Notes: generated by a model not told the origin, from the letters alone. 64,000 nt of DNA from Actinopolyspora lacussalsi (GCA_030803735.1 JAURUC010000001.1:4724501-4788500); one strand, 5' to 3'. Shown: positions 25,428 to 34,701, counted from the stretch's first letter. Numbers and translations are program-made.

Positions 25428-25757
25428 ATGAGCAGTGACCCGTCGCGGTCGGTGAGCAAGTTCGACGATGAGGACTATCCCGCTTTCACGATGGGACGTG
25501 CGGCGGAGATGGTGGGAGTAGCACAGCCGTTCCTGCGCTCACTCGAGGAAGCGGGACTGGTCGTTCCGGAGCGTTCGGCCGGTGGACATCGTCGGTACTC
25601 GCGGCGGCAACTGCGCAAGGCGGAGCGGGCGCGTCGCCTGGTGGACCAGGGCACTCCGGTGGCGGCGGCCTGCCGCATCATCAGCCTGGAGGACCAGCTC
25701 GCCGAGTACACCGACGGGGATCCCTCCGATGGCCGGGCGAAGGACTCCTCCACCTGA
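25428..25757 (+). CDS. Short MerR-family regulator, HspR-like
   Basis: A 109-residue protein containing a MerR-type helix-turn-helix (FTMGRAAEMVGVAQPFLRSLEEAGLVVPERSAGGHRRY) and one following helix. Unlike metal sensors it has no long coiled coil or Cys. This size and the GHRRYS sequence are like HspR and the BldC/HspR-type group. An hsp20 gene is 150 bases away, pointing the other way (convergent), which supports a heat-shock role, but no canonical HspR inverted repeat is visible. The frame starts with ATG at 25428. Confidence 0.75.
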   Translation: MSSDPSRSVSKFDDEDYPAFTMGRAAEMVGVAQPFLRSLEEAGLVVPERSAGGHRRYSRRQLRKAERARRLVDQGTPVAAACRIISLEDQLAEYTDGDPSDGRAKDSST

Positions 25758-25908
25758 TCGTTCTTCGAACGGGGAGAACGAGACATCGGACGAGCGGCGA
25801 GCGTGACGTGATCGAGGCCCATCGGGGCACGCGGTGGTCGGGTGTCCCGATGGGCCGGTTCCGATCGGTTCGGCTCGGCGGGATGCCGCACGGGCTCCCG
25901 CCGGTGGT

Positions 25909-26358
25909 TCACTCGTTGCCGCGTTCGATGACTCGCTGGCCGCCCTTGCCGCGCTCGACGTTGATCTGGCGCGGTTTGGCCTGGTCCGCCACGGGTAGCG
26001 TCACGCTCAGCACGCCGTCCGTGTAGTCGGCCGTGATGTTGTCGACGTCGAGGCCGTCGCCGAGGGAGAGCTGGCGGGAGAACGTTCCGCGCGGACGCTC
26101 CGCGGCCACGTAGTTGACTTCGCCGTCGCCCTGCGTGCTCCTGCGTCCGGACCGCTCGGCCCGCACGGTCAGCGTGTTGTTCTCCGCGCGCACGTCCAGC
26201 GACTCCGGGGCGACACCGGGCAGGTCGAACTCGACGATGTAGCTCTCCCCGGACCGGTAGGCGTCCATGGGCATGCTCTGCGGGGCCCTGCTGGATCCGA
26301 ACACCTCGGTGGCCAGCCGGTTCAGGTCACGAAACAGCGGGTCGAAAGCCACGGTCAT
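25909..26358 (-). CDS. hsp20: Hsp20 (alpha-crystallin-type) small heat-shock protein
   Basis: A 149-residue protein: N-terminal FDPLFRDLNRLATEVFG, alpha-crystallin domain about 45-135 (YIVEFDLPGVAPESLDV, NTLTVRAERS, FSRQLSLGDGLDVDNITADYTDGVLSVTLP) and C-terminal tail KPRQINVE with the I-x-V-type anchor motif (INV). The ATG at 26358 has AAGGAGG upstream. It forms oligomers that hold unfolding proteins in solution. The AT-rich region upstream probably holds its promoter. Confidence 0.9.
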   Translation of the reverse strand: MTVAFDPLFRDLNRLATEVFGSSRAPQSMPMDAYRSGESYIVEFDLPGVAPESLDVRAENNTLTVRAERSGRRSTQGDGEVNYVAAERPRGTFSRQLSLGDGLDVDNITADYTDGVLSVTLPVADQAKPRQINVERGKGGQRVIERGNE

Positions 26359-26516
26359 GGCGAGTTCCTCCTTGTCCGTATCCAACTGTCCTCGTTGAGC
26401 CCTGTTTCGTTGTGCTCCTGCCGTGACATCCCTTATTTTGCTACGGCGAGCATAAATTTTCAACTCTGACGATCAGTGTCTAGTTTCATTTGCGGAAGGA
26501 GACGTTTGGAGGAGCG

Positions 26517-27161
26517 ATGAGCGGTCCGCATGTGGTCCATCGCTGTGTCATCGGGCCCGAACCTCGATGGGAGGGGTACCTCGTCGGCCACGAGGCAGTG
26601 GTAACCGCGCGGTCCCTGCCACGTGTGCGGCGCGACCTGGAGAAGATCCTGGTCGACCGATTGGCCGAATGGCCCTCCGAGGGGCCGGTCGAGCACACCG
26701 AGCACGACCTCGGCGACGGGGTGTGGGTGCGCGAGTCCCTCGACGAACACACGCTACGGCGGGCGCGTACTACGCGGGTCGTGCTGGATGCCCTGGCCGA
26801 TTCGAGGCTGCGCGAACAGCTGACCGCGCTGCCGGGGACACTCCCGGGCGGGGTGGTCGTGCTCTCCACCGTCAGTGGGGACACCCTCGACTGGATCCGT
26901 GACCAGCACGACGGGTACGGCACTCTGGTCGTCGCCAACGCACTGACCAATCACCGCCTGTGGTGGAACGCCCTCACACCACCCGGGAGTGGGAACACCA
27001 CCGCTTCGCCCGGGGCTGTCAGCCTGACCGACCTGGAACTGTCCACCGCCGAGGGCAGTATCGACGAGTGGATCGCCGCCAGCGAGTGCGGCCGTGCCAT
27101 CGTCGCCGACACGTTGCCCACCGAGCCGACAACGGGGTGGACCCCAGGTGAGGGGAACTGA
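26517..27161 (+). CDS. Hypothetical protein, Baeyer/eRF1-like shape not assigned
   Basis: A 214-residue soluble protein. GGAGGAG stands in front of the ATG at 26517; an in-frame TTG upstream is disregarded. The sequence shows alternating strands and helices (RVVLDALADSRLREQLTALPG and GTLVVANALTNHRLWWNAL). Divergent from hsp20 and sharing its AT-rich promoter region, so it may be stress-induced with it. No domain can be named with confidence. Confidence 0.55.
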   Translation: MSGPHVVHRCVIGPEPRWEGYLVGHEAVVTARSLPRVRRDLEKILVDRLAEWPSEGPVEHTEHDLGDGVWVRESLDEHTLRRARTTRVVLDALADSRLREQLTALPGTLPGGVVVLSTVSGDTLDWIRDQHDGYGTLVVANALTNHRLWWNALTPPGSGNTTASPGAVSLTDLELSTAEGSIDEWIAASECGRAIVADTLPTEPTTGWTPGEGN

Positions 27162-27258
27162 CCCGCGAAGAGCGCACCCGAACCGACACGGGAGCCCCGT
27201 TCCGGGGAGGTGAGAGAACTGGACGGTCTCGTCACGGTCCCCGGCGGGGGCGTTCGTC

Positions 27259-28119
27259 TCAGTTGATCTCGCGGTTGCGGACGAGCAGCATCGCCCCGCC
27301 GCAGAGCAGCGCGGCATAGCCCGCGAACACCAGCAGGCTGCCCCACCACGCGAAGCCGTAGTCCCCGCCGAAGACGGCGTGCAGTTGTTCGAAGGCCTGC
27401 GCCGGAACTATCGACTCGCGTGGCCCCGCGAACTCCGAGATGAACATCGGTACCGCCAGGTTGCCCACGATCCCGTTCGAGGCCGCACCGGGCAGATAAC
27501 CGCTCAGCCAGGCGAACTGGCTGCCCGCGAGCCATACGGAGGCGATCACGTCGACCATGAACTTGTAGAACACCAGCACCAGCACGGCGGCCACGGAGTT
27601 GTTGACCAGCGCGCCGAACCCGAATCCCACCAGCGCCCACAGCACCGTGGCCAGCACACCCGCGCCGCCGATGATCAGCCACTGGTCCAGGCCGCCCACA
27701 CCGCCCGTGGCGTTGCCCAGCGAGCCGCCCAGATAGCCCCCGAACAACCCGAATACGGCGTTGACGATCCCGTAGACCACCGACAGCGCCAGGCACAGCA
27801 CCAGCTTCGCGCCCAGCACCGAGCTGCGCGGGTTCGCGGTGAGGAAAGTGGTCGTGATGGTCTTGTTCCACGACTCCCGGGTCATGATCAACGCCCCCAG
27901 CAGGGCGGCGAAGATGGTGCTGTAGTTCGTGGCCAGCGACATCGCCAGCAGCCCGGTGGGCAGCGCTCGCCCGGTGATCTCCTGGAGCATCTCCACCTGG
28001 CCCATCGCCGTGCCGTACCAGGCGACCAGCAGACTCCACGGTGCCACCGGTATCAGCAGTGCCCACCACAGCGGCGTGGGCAGCATCTTGCGGAACTCGG
28101 CTCTGATCAGTCCCTTCAC
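27259..28119 (-). CDS. ABC transporter permease (ABC-2 type)
   Basis: A 286-residue membrane protein with six predicted membrane segments. MKGLIRAEFRKMLPTPLWWAL is the typical amphipathic start of ABC-2 permeases (E-x-x-K), and AALLGALIMTRESWNKTITTTFLTANPRSSVLGAKL is the R-x-x-x-x-K coupling region. Its start lies inside the stop of the ATPase gene (4-base overlap), so both are translated together as a two-gene exporter. Substrate unknown. Confidence 0.82.
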   Translation of the reverse strand: MKGLIRAEFRKMLPTPLWWALLIPVAPWSLLVAWYGTAMGQVEMLQEITGRALPTGLLAMSLATNYSTIFAALLGALIMTRESWNKTITTTFLTANPRSSVLGAKLVLCLALSVVYGIVNAVFGLFGGYLGGSLGNATGGVGGLDQWLIIGGAGVLATVLWALVGFGFGALVNNSVAAVLVLVFYKFMVDVIASVWLAGSQFAWLSGYLPGAASNGIVGNLAVPMFISEFAGPRESIVPAQAFEQLHAVFGGDYGFAWWGSLLVFAGYAALLCGGAMLLVRNREIN

Positions 28120-29423
28120 CGGTTCTCACCCCCGTGCGCGTCCTCGTCGGCCCCGGCGTGCTCGGCCTCGTGTCGTTCCGGTTCCCGCTGTTCCGATTGA
28201 TCCGTTCGGGGGCGGTAGCGACCCCCCAGACCGGGTGGGCCCGATTCGGGCGGGGAACTCTCGGACGATCGCTGCCCGGCACCGTCCGGCGCCCACGGGC
28301 TCGGTGCCGCGGCATCCGACGAAGGCTGTTGGGGGGTCGACTGCTGGTACGGCGACTGCTGGGGCTGCTGCCACGGTTGCGGTGGCTGTTGGAACGGCTG
28401 TTGTTGTGGCTGCTGCCCGTATCCCTGTTGCTGCGCGGGCTGGGGTTGCCACTGTTGCTGTTGCTGTCCGGCCGCGCCGGGAGTCGCCTCCTGCCCGGAG
28501 CCGAACGGTTGCTCGGAGCCGGCGAACTGTCCCTCGGTGAGCTGGAAGAACAGCTGTTCCAGATCACCGGAGGACTCCTGTAACTCCTGGATCGCCACTC
28601 CGGCGCGTAACGCCAGGTCGGCGATGCCGCGGGTGTCCACCCCCGTGACCGCGAGTCTGCCGTCCCACAGGTACTCCGTGCTCACACCGCTCTCCCGCAG
28701 CATCGAGCTCAGCGTCATCGGATCCGACACGCGAACCAGCACCCGGGACGGCCTGCTGGCGCGCAGCTGTTCCAGGCTTCCGTTGTAGACCGATCGGCCG
28801 CGGCTGACTATCACCACGTGATCCACGGTGTGCTCCATCTCGCGGAGCAGGTGGCTGGAGACCAGCACGGTGCGCCCGGTGGATGCGTAGGCCTTCAGGA
28901 AGCCCCGCAGCCAGGCGATCCCCTCCGGATCCATCCCGTTGGCGGGCTCGTCGAGCACCAGGATCCGGGGATCCCCCAGCAGTGCGGTGGCGAGCGCCAG
29001 CCGCTGCCGCATGCCCAGCGAGAACCCCTTGGTCTTGCGACGCGCGGCGTTGCCGAGCCCCACCAGTTCCAACACCTGGTCGGCCTGCTCGTCCGGTAAT
29101 CCCAGGGCGGCCGTGTAGCAGCGCAGATGACCGCGCGCGGTGTGTCCGGGGTGAAAGGATTGCGAGTCCAGCACCGCTCCCACGATCCTCGCGGGGTTCC
29201 GGAGCCTGGTGAACGGAACGCCCTCGACGTAGGCGGCACCGGAGGTCGGTTTCATCAACCCCAGGACCATGCGCAGTGTGGTGGTCTTGCCGGACCCGTT
29301 GGGGCCGAGGAAGCCGGTCACCGAACCGGGGTCGACCGCGAAATCGAGGTTTTCGACCGCGGTCAGGGGCCCGAAGCTTTTGTGCAACTGTTGCACCAGG
29401 ATGCGGCCGCTGCCGTCGTGCAC
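28116..29423 (-). CDS. ABC transporter ATP-binding protein with Gln-rich C-terminal tail
   Basis: A 435-residue protein. Residues 1-230 are a complete ATPase: Walker A GPNGSGKTTT, signature FSLGMRQRL, Walker B ILVLDEP and SSHLL. A regulatory region follows to about 305. The last 130 residues are low-complexity: runs of Gln with Pro, Tyr and Trp (WQPQPAQQQGYGQQPQQ), then a charged acidic/His segment. Such a tail is not part of the family. The GTG at 29423 is chosen because GGAGG lies upstream and the frame before it is Arg-rich. Coupled to the permease gene by a 4-base overlap. Confidence 0.85.
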   Translation of the reverse strand: MHDGSGRILVQQLHKSFGPLTAVENLDFAVDPGSVTGFLGPNGSGKTTTLRMVLGLMKPTSGAAYVEGVPFTRLRNPARIVGAVLDSQSFHPGHTARGHLRCYTAALGLPDEQADQVLELVGLGNAARRKTKGFSLGMRQRLALATALLGDPRILVLDEPANGMDPEGIAWLRGFLKAYASTGRTVLVSSHLLREMEHTVDHVVIVSRGRSVYNGSLEQLRASRPSRVLVRVSDPMTLSSMLRESGVSTEYLWDGRLAVTGVDTRGIADLALRAGVAIQELQESSGDLEQLFFQLTEGQFAGSEQPFGSGQEATPGAAGQQQQQWQPQPAQQQGYGQQPQQQPFQQPPQPWQQPQQSPYQQSTPQQPSSDAAAPSPWAPDGAGQRSSESSPPESGPPGLGGRYRPRTDQSEQREPERHEAEHAGADEDAHGGENR

Positions 29424-29654
29424 TCGTTCCTCCAGTTCACGGGGACACCCCGATCCTCGCGGTCCGTGCGGCGCCACGCGGTCGCCACGGAACGGATCCG
29501 TGGCTGATCGTTGGACGCTGCACCCAATCCTGCCTCATGCGTGACCGGATCGGTCCCGGTGTCCGCGAGGATCTTTCGTGTCTGCGCCCACACCAGCCGG
29601 AACGGTGTGGGGTTGACCCGTGGACCTCGCCGCGGAACGGTGCTCCTCAAGTGG

Positions 29655-30374
29655 TTATCCGGGGGCCTCCCTGGTAGCTATGCCGGCGCGGTGGATCCGG
29701 TTGCGGTCGGTTTCCAGGTGACCGCCGACGGGGGGTACGGCGGGCAGTTCCTCGGTGGCCGCGTCGTCCGGCGTGTTGTTGTCCGGCGTGTTGGCCGGTT
29801 CCGGGAGCGTGAACTCGCCGGTGTTCCAATCGCCGGGGCCGCGAGCGCCACCGGAGACGACGGCCGTGCTGACCACCGGGATCTTCGGAGTGCGAGTGGC
29901 GCGTTGTTGTCCGAAGGGGTTGCGGGGAGCCTTCTCCCGGAGCCGGGCCAGCTTGGACCGGTTGGCACTGCCGACCGGGTCGGGATCCTCGCCGATCAGC
30001 TGGGCGTGCGCGGTGATCCAGACCTCACACGGCCAGCGGCGCGCACGCAGTCCGCCCGGACAGATCGGGCACCGCCCGTTCTCGTCGGGGCCGTGCTCCT
30101 CCAGCAGGGCGCGCAGCCCTTCCGTCAACCGGTGCAGTTCCGAGCGGGCCAGCGGCAGTACCGCCTCGGCGGATCCCTCGTCGGCCAGCTGCTCCAGTCG
30201 GTCGAGTTGTCGCTGTAAGGATTCGTGATCGTCCGCCGCGGTGATGCCCTCGAAGCCGTCCCGAGCCTCCTCGGTATCGGGCCGCGCCTGCTCGACGGTG
30301 GTTTCGCTCAGATCGCCACCCAGCGTCGTCGTGGGGTTGTTCGGACGGGTCGGCCGACGAGTCCCGATCTCCAT
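29655..30374 (-). CDS. Hypothetical protein with CxxC motif
   Basis: A 239-residue protein from the ATG at 30374, which has GGGAGG six bases upstream. Residues 60-95 are a helical region (LQRQLDRLEQLADEGSAEAVLPLARSELHRLTEGL), followed by GRCPICPGG, a C-x-x-C that could bind zinc or be a knuckle. The second half is disordered, rich in Pro, Thr and Asn. No family recognised. A single-gene unit with an upstream terminator/promoter region. Confidence 0.55.
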   Translation of the reverse strand: MEIGTRRPTRPNNPTTTLGGDLSETTVEQARPDTEEARDGFEGITAADDHESLQRQLDRLEQLADEGSAEAVLPLARSELHRLTEGLRALLEEHGPDENGRCPICPGGLRARRWPCEVWITAHAQLIGEDPDPVGSANRSKLARLREKAPRNPFGQQRATRTPKIPVVSTAVVSGGARGPGDWNTGEFTLPEPANTPDNNTPDDAATEELPAVPPVGGHLETDRNRIHRAGIATREAPG

Positions 30375-30728
30375 ACGGATCCTCCCGAACTGCTCGTTGC
30401 GTGGGAGCGGTGGAGTGGTACCGCACCTGACTGGACCATCGACGTTCACCCGTAAGGACTTCAGGTTTTGTCCGCTTCATTACACTTTCGTGTGAAACGC
30501 GGGTGAAGGCTGACAGCGCAGCGAGCAGAAAATCAGCTGAACATCCGGTCGTAGGGCTTCGGTAATCGGGCATTCGTGTTCTACACTGGGAATCGGCGGC
30601 CAGCTCCCGGTGACCCCCAGGCTGGTTGAGCAGGCCGCCTCGAACGAAACGGGGCCTCTCTCGCGAGAGAGGCCCCGTTTCTCTTCCCGTGCTCCGTTCA
30701 CCCGGTTTCCCGGCGAGACGACTCGTCG
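30375..30728. other. Intergenic region with terminator
   Basis: About 350 bases between two genes on the same strand. It holds the strong hairpin at 30647-30680 ending ald transcription and, nearer 30375-30500, an AT-richer part likely carrying the promoter of the next gene. No gene seen. Confidence 0.5.
30647..30680 (-). terminator. Rho-independent-like terminator after ald
   Basis: Perfect 14-base arms (AAACGGGGCCTCTC and its complement) around TCGCGA, 50 bases after the ald stop. The arm ends in TTT on both strands, so it can work in both directions. Confidence 0.8.
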
Positions 30729-31847
30729 TCACGCTCCGAGCACGCTCGCCACGCTGTCGTGCGACAGGCCGTGCGCGGCGGCGACCGGTTCGTTGACGAG
30801 CGTGCCGTCGTGGGTGTTCAGCCCCGCGGCCAGCGCCGCGTCCTCGCGGCAGGCCTGCCGCCAGCCCCGCTCGGCGATCCGCAGCGCGTACGGCAGTGTC
30901 ACGTTGGTCAGCGCGTGAGTGGAGGTGTTCGGCACCGCCCCCGGCATGTTGGCCACGCAGTAGAACACCGAGTCGTGCACCCGGTAGGTCGGGTCGTCGT
31001 GCGTTGTGGGGTGCGAGTCCGCGAAGCACCCGCCCTGGTCGATGGCGATGTCCACCAGCACACTGCCCGGCTTGAGCCGCCCGACGAGCTCGTTGGAGAC
31101 CAGCTTCGGCGCCTTCGCCCCGGGGATCAGCACCGCGCCGATGATCAGATCGGCCGCGCGAACCGCCTGCTCGACGCTGTAGCGGTTCGAGGTGACCGTG
31201 CGGATACGTCCGTCGAAGTCCCGATCGATCTCCCGCAGCTTGTCCACATTGGTGTCCAGCAGCTCTACGTCGGCGCCCATGCCGAGCGCGACCCGCGCGG
31301 CGTTCAGCCCCGCGACGCCACCGCCGATCACCACGACCCGGGCCGGGTGCACCCCGGGAACACCGCCGGGCAGCATCCCGCGCCCACCGCTCGGGCGCAT
31401 CAGCGAGTAGGCCCCCACCTGCGGAGCCAGTCGACCGGCCACCTCGCTCATCGGGGCCAGCAGCGGCAGCGCGCCGTCGGCGGTCTGCACCGTCTCGTAG
31501 GCGATACCGGTGACTCCGGAGTCCAGCAGCGCGCTGGTGAGTCCGCCCGACGCCGCCAGGTGCAGGTAGGTGAACAGCACCTGGTCCCGCCGCAGTCGCG
31601 GGTACTCCTCCTCGATCGGCTCCTTGACCTTGAGCACCAGCTCGCCCTCGGACCACACCTCGTCGGCGCCGGGAAGAACCTTCGCCCCCGCCGCGAGGAA
31701 CTCCTCGTCGGGGATGGACGAGCCCGCGCCCGCGTTCGCCTCCACGAACACCTCGTGGCCTCTGCCGACGAACTCGTGCACCCCCGCTGGTGTGAGCGCG
31801 ACGCGGTATTCGTTGTTCTTGATCTCGCGGGGTACGGCGATCTTCAC
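30729..31847 (-). CDS. ald: Alanine dehydrogenase
   Basis: A 372-residue protein with the complete alanine dehydrogenase signature. MKIAVPREIKNNEYRVALTP starts the family's N-terminal domain, LVLKVKEP and FTYLHLAAS hold the catalytic Lys and His, VVVIGGGVAGLNAARVALGMGADVELLDTN is the NAD-binding Rossmann loop, and VDIAIDQGGC holds the catalytic Asp. It interconverts L-alanine and pyruvate plus ammonia with NADH; the mycobacterial enzyme also aminates glyoxylate to glycine. The GTG at 31847 is used because GGAAGG precedes it and the family starts there. The PucR-type gene lies upstream on the same strand and a terminator follows. Confidence 0.96.
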   Translation of the reverse strand: MKIAVPREIKNNEYRVALTPAGVHEFVGRGHEVFVEANAGAGSSIPDEEFLAAGAKVLPGADEVWSEGELVLKVKEPIEEEYPRLRRDQVLFTYLHLAASGGLTSALLDSGVTGIAYETVQTADGALPLLAPMSEVAGRLAPQVGAYSLMRPSGGRGMLPGGVPGVHPARVVVIGGGVAGLNAARVALGMGADVELLDTNVDKLREIDRDFDGRIRTVTSNRYSVEQAVRAADLIIGAVLIPGAKAPKLVSNELVGRLKPGSVLVDIAIDQGGCFADSHPTTHDDPTYRVHDSVFYCVANMPGAVPNTSTHALTNVTLPYALRIAERGWRQACREDAALAAGLNTHDGTLVNEPVAAAHGLSHDSVASVLGA

Positions 31848-32046
31848 TGCGGTTTCCTTCCGAGGGATGGTGTTCGATTCCGTTCGGGTGATCACCGAAC
31901 CGGCGGGTGTGCCGGGGGCGTTCTCCGCACCACGCCGTCCGTCCGCCCCGGTGCGGGGAGGGACGGCGCGGCGCTGTCGCGCACCACGATGCTCCGTCAC
32001 CGGCCAGACCGCATCATTCCCGCACGATGAGATCGCACCGGTACTC

Positions 32047-32063
32047 TTGTGCTGTCGGCACAA
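32047..32063. promoter_or_regulatory. Inverted repeat between pucR-type gene and ald
   Basis: TTGTGC and GCACAA flank TGTCG just after the regulator's stop codon and about 200 bases before ald. It could be a weak terminator of the regulator gene or an operator for ald; no U-tract is present. Confidence 0.45.
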
Positions 32064-32066
32064 CAG

Positions 32067-33653
32067 TCAGCCGTGCGGGTTCCACCGCTCGGCCAGCAAC
32101 TGCACCAGCAGCGCCGAACGCACGTCCGCGTCGTCGAGATCCACGTCCAGCAGGGAACCCACTCGCTTCATCCGGTACCGGAAGGTGTTCGGGTGCACCC
32201 GCAGCTCCCGGCTCGCGGCACGCGGATCACCCGGGTGGCGCAGCCAGGCGTGCAGGGTGCGCAGGTAGTCGGTCCCGTGGCCGTGGTCGTTGTCGCGCAG
32301 CCGCTGCAGCGGGCCGAGCGATCCCACACCGGCGTCGCTGGCGGCACCGGCCGCCCTCGCCAGCACCAGGGCGTGCCAGAGCTGCTCGTGGACCGCGACC
32401 TCGCGTTCCACCATGCCCGTGCGCAGCAGCGCCAGCACCTCATCGGCCCTGCCGCGGGAGTCCGGCAGTTCCGCCACCGGAGTGGCGGTGCCCACCGCCA
32501 CCAGTGGGCGCGGATCCGCCGCGTCCATCTCGTGGATGTGCGCCAGCAGCGCCTCCCGCAGGGCGGGCCAGCCCCCCGCGCCGGAACGGTCGGGCACCAC
32601 CGCGTACAGCACCCCACCCGACTCGGCGACCATCGGACCGCGGCCGATTCCCCGGGTGATCCACTCCCACATCGCGAGCCGGTGCCCCTCGTCGGTGCCG
32701 TCACTGGCGCGCACGTCGATCGCGACCACCCGGTGGGGTTCGGCACGTACCCCCAACTCGTTGGCAGCCGCGCGCCAGCCCTCGGAGCCCTCCAGCAGCG
32801 ACCGCACCAGCACGGCCGAACGCTGCCGCTCCGAGTCGGTCATCACCCGCCAGCGAAGCAGTTGCAGCGCTACCAGCGCGGCGGTGTCGGCGAACGCCGA
32901 GGCGCGCTGCTCGGACACCTCGTCGGTGACCACGGCCCACATCGATCCGAGCAGCTCACCGCCCATCCGGATCGGCACCACCAGCCGGGGCAGCGTGCCG
33001 TCCGGCTGTTCCGGGACGTAGACGGCCGAGCCGCCGCGGCTCAGCTGCCGGAACGTGCCCCGTGCCCGGAACTTCGCCAGCACGTCGTCCGGCTGCCTAC
33101 GCCCCATGATTGTCGAAACCCGGGCGGGATCGGTCACGTCCTGCCGCGCCGAGTAGGCCAGCACCTGCGAATGCGCGTCCTCGATGGTCACCGGGGCGTC
33201 GACCACCTCGGCCACCGCGTCCGCGAGCCGGAACAGATCGCCCAGTCCCGCCGAGCCCACCTGCTGCGGGGAGCCGACCGCCGCGCCCGGATCCGTTCCC
33301 GCCAACGCGCCCCGCAGCAGCCACACCAGCTGTGCCCACGCCGCGCCCCGCCGGACCTCGATCAGCGCGAGCCCCGCTTCCTTCGCCTCCGAGATCACCG
33401 ACTCGTCGGCGCACACCGGCGGTTTCAGCAGCACGGCCGCCGCATGCCGCACACCGCACTCACGCACCAGCTCCACGGCCCACGCCCGGTCGGTACCCCC
33501 CACGCCGAGCACCACGTCGGCCGTTCCGATCCCGCCGGGCTCCTCGGGCTCGGCGATGACGACGTCCCCAACACCGCCGGTCTCGTCCGGCATCACCACC
33601 GGACGCAGCAGCGTGGGGCCGACTCGCTCGACCAGGCCCCGTATGTCGACCAT
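32067..33653 (-). CDS. PucR-family transcriptional regulator
   Basis: A 528-residue regulator. Residues 1-130 have an N-terminal PucR-type domain (LLRPVVMPDET...DVVIAEPEE, then AAVLLKPP), about 150-290 is a GAF-like region (LPRLVVPIRMGGELLGSMW) and the C-terminal helix-turn-helix is RAASRELRVHPNTFRYRMKRVGSLLDVDLDD. The ATG at 33653 has GGAGG upstream. In Bacillus, AdeR of this family activates the alanine dehydrogenase gene in response to alanine; here the gene sits directly upstream of ald on the same strand, suggesting the same pairing. Confidence 0.9.
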   Translation of the reverse strand: MVDIRGLVERVGPTLLRPVVMPDETGGVGDVVIAEPEEPGGIGTADVVLGVGGTDRAWAVELVRECGVRHAAAVLLKPPVCADESVISEAKEAGLALIEVRRGAAWAQLVWLLRGALAGTDPGAAVGSPQQVGSAGLGDLFRLADAVAEVVDAPVTIEDAHSQVLAYSARQDVTDPARVSTIMGRRQPDDVLAKFRARGTFRQLSRGGSAVYVPEQPDGTLPRLVVPIRMGGELLGSMWAVVTDEVSEQRASAFADTAALVALQLLRWRVMTDSERQRSAVLVRSLLEGSEGWRAAANELGVRAEPHRVVAIDVRASDGTDEGHRLAMWEWITRGIGRGPMVAESGGVLYAVVPDRSGAGGWPALREALLAHIHEMDAADPRPLVAVGTATPVAELPDSRGRADEVLALLRTGMVEREVAVHEQLWHALVLARAAGAASDAGVGSLGPLQRLRDNDHGHGTDYLRTLHAWLRHPGDPRAASRELRVHPNTFRYRMKRVGSLLDVDLDDADVRSALLVQLLAERWNPHG

Positions 33654-33883
33654 CACCCCTCCCGGGTCGTGCACGACGGATCAGATCAGAAGGGAGTTCT
33701 CCCGCCCGATCACGTGAGGTCCGCGGCGACCTCCGGCGGTGATCGTGGGCACACCGCGCGAGCTTCGACGCCCCATTCGGGGTCAGTGCTCGCCGCTTCG
33801 CGATATCCGGGGTTGGATACGCCCACCCCTCGGGTTATCGTTGCCGAACACAGCGACAATCGCATATCGGCCCACGACACCGG

Positions 33884-34087
33884 GCGGGAGAGTCCCGCGG
33901 GTGAGCACCGTGCACACGGTGTCACCGAACGGGCGCCGAAGGAGCAAAACTCCCCGCAAACTCTCAGGCATCCGTACCGTCCGATCGAGGCAACTCTGGA
34001 AAGCGCCGCCGCGACCAAGGCGTGCGCACCCACGGTGCAAACCGCGACGTCGCGGTGAAGCTCTCAGGTTCCGCAACAGAGGGGGAG
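33884..34087 (+). ncRNA. Glycine riboswitch (tandem aptamer)
   Basis: Conserved glycine-aptamer blocks appear in order. GGGAGAG opens the first aptamer, then CGCCGAAGGAGCAA, a short hairpin, CTCTCAGGC and an AACTCTGG block. The second aptamer shows GGTGCAAACCGCG, CTCTCAGGTTCCGCAACAGAGGGGGA. The CUCUCAGG and GCAAAC elements in both halves and the final ACAGAGGGG are the hallmark of the gcvT class. It lies 140 bases upstream of gcvH in the same direction. The second half's opening is less well preserved, so the exact arrangement needs a covariance search. Confidence 0.88.
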
Positions 34088-34226
34088 GCCACCAAGTACG
34101 CGGACTCCGGTGTTCGCGGCATGCCGCCCGGCCGGGTGGAGTCGCGGCACGCGAGAATGCTCGTGTCCGACGGCCCCACGGGACGTCGGACATCGGTGTC
34201 CAAACGACAGCAATGGAGCCTCCCCC

Positions 34227-34598
34227 ATGAGTCTGCCCACGGACCTCAAGTACACCCAGGAGCACGAGTGGCTGGCCGAGCGCGGCGACGTCGTGCGTGT
34301 CGGGGTCACCCCCTACGCGGCCAACGCGCTCGGTGACATCGTCTACGTGGACCTTCCCGAGGTGGGCAAGCAGATCACCGCCGGTGAGGCCTGCGGCGAG
34401 CTGGAGTCCACCAAGTCGGTCAGCGACCTCTACGCCCCCGCCACCGGTGAGGTCGTCTCGGTCAACGAGGCCGTCGTGGACGACCCCTCCAAGATCAACG
34501 ATGACCCCTTCGGCGAGGGCTGGCTGCTGGAGCTGCGCGTCAGCGAGTACGGCCCGCTGCTGGACGCCACGCAGTACGCCGAACTCACGGGTGAGTGA
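34227..34598 (+). CDS. gcvH: Glycine cleavage system H protein
   Basis: A 123-residue protein matching GcvH along its whole length. LKYTQEHEWL is the start of the family, VGVTPYAANALGDIVYVDLPEVG follows and ELESTKSVSDLYAP carries the lipoylated Lys 63. It shuttles the aminomethyl group of glycine between the P, T and L proteins. Here it is encoded without gcvT or gcvP next to it. The ATG at 34227 is preceded by GGAG at a good distance. It is downstream of the glycine riboswitch and 100 bases upstream of sdaA. Confidence 0.96.
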   Translation: MSLPTDLKYTQEHEWLAERGDVVRVGVTPYAANALGDIVYVDLPEVGKQITAGEACGELESTKSVSDLYAPATGEVVSVNEAVVDDPSKINDDPFGEGWLLELRVSEYGPLLDATQYAELTGE

Positions 34599-34701
34599 CT
34601 CCCTCCGCCAGTGACTCCCGCCGCCGCTGACTGACGGCCCCCGCCACGACGAGGTGGCGGGGCAGGCGAACCACACCTCACGTACGAAGAAGAGACGATC
34701 A

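Noticed and set aside
30480..30701. A 73-codon minus-strand frame in the ald/hypothetical gap
   Set aside because: Contains the terminator hairpin within its coding part, so it cannot be a functional gene.
32049..34058. A 669-codon open frame on the plus strand
   Set aside because: Opposite the PucR regulator gene and across the riboswitch. Low-complexity Arg/His/Gln-rich translation without start signal.
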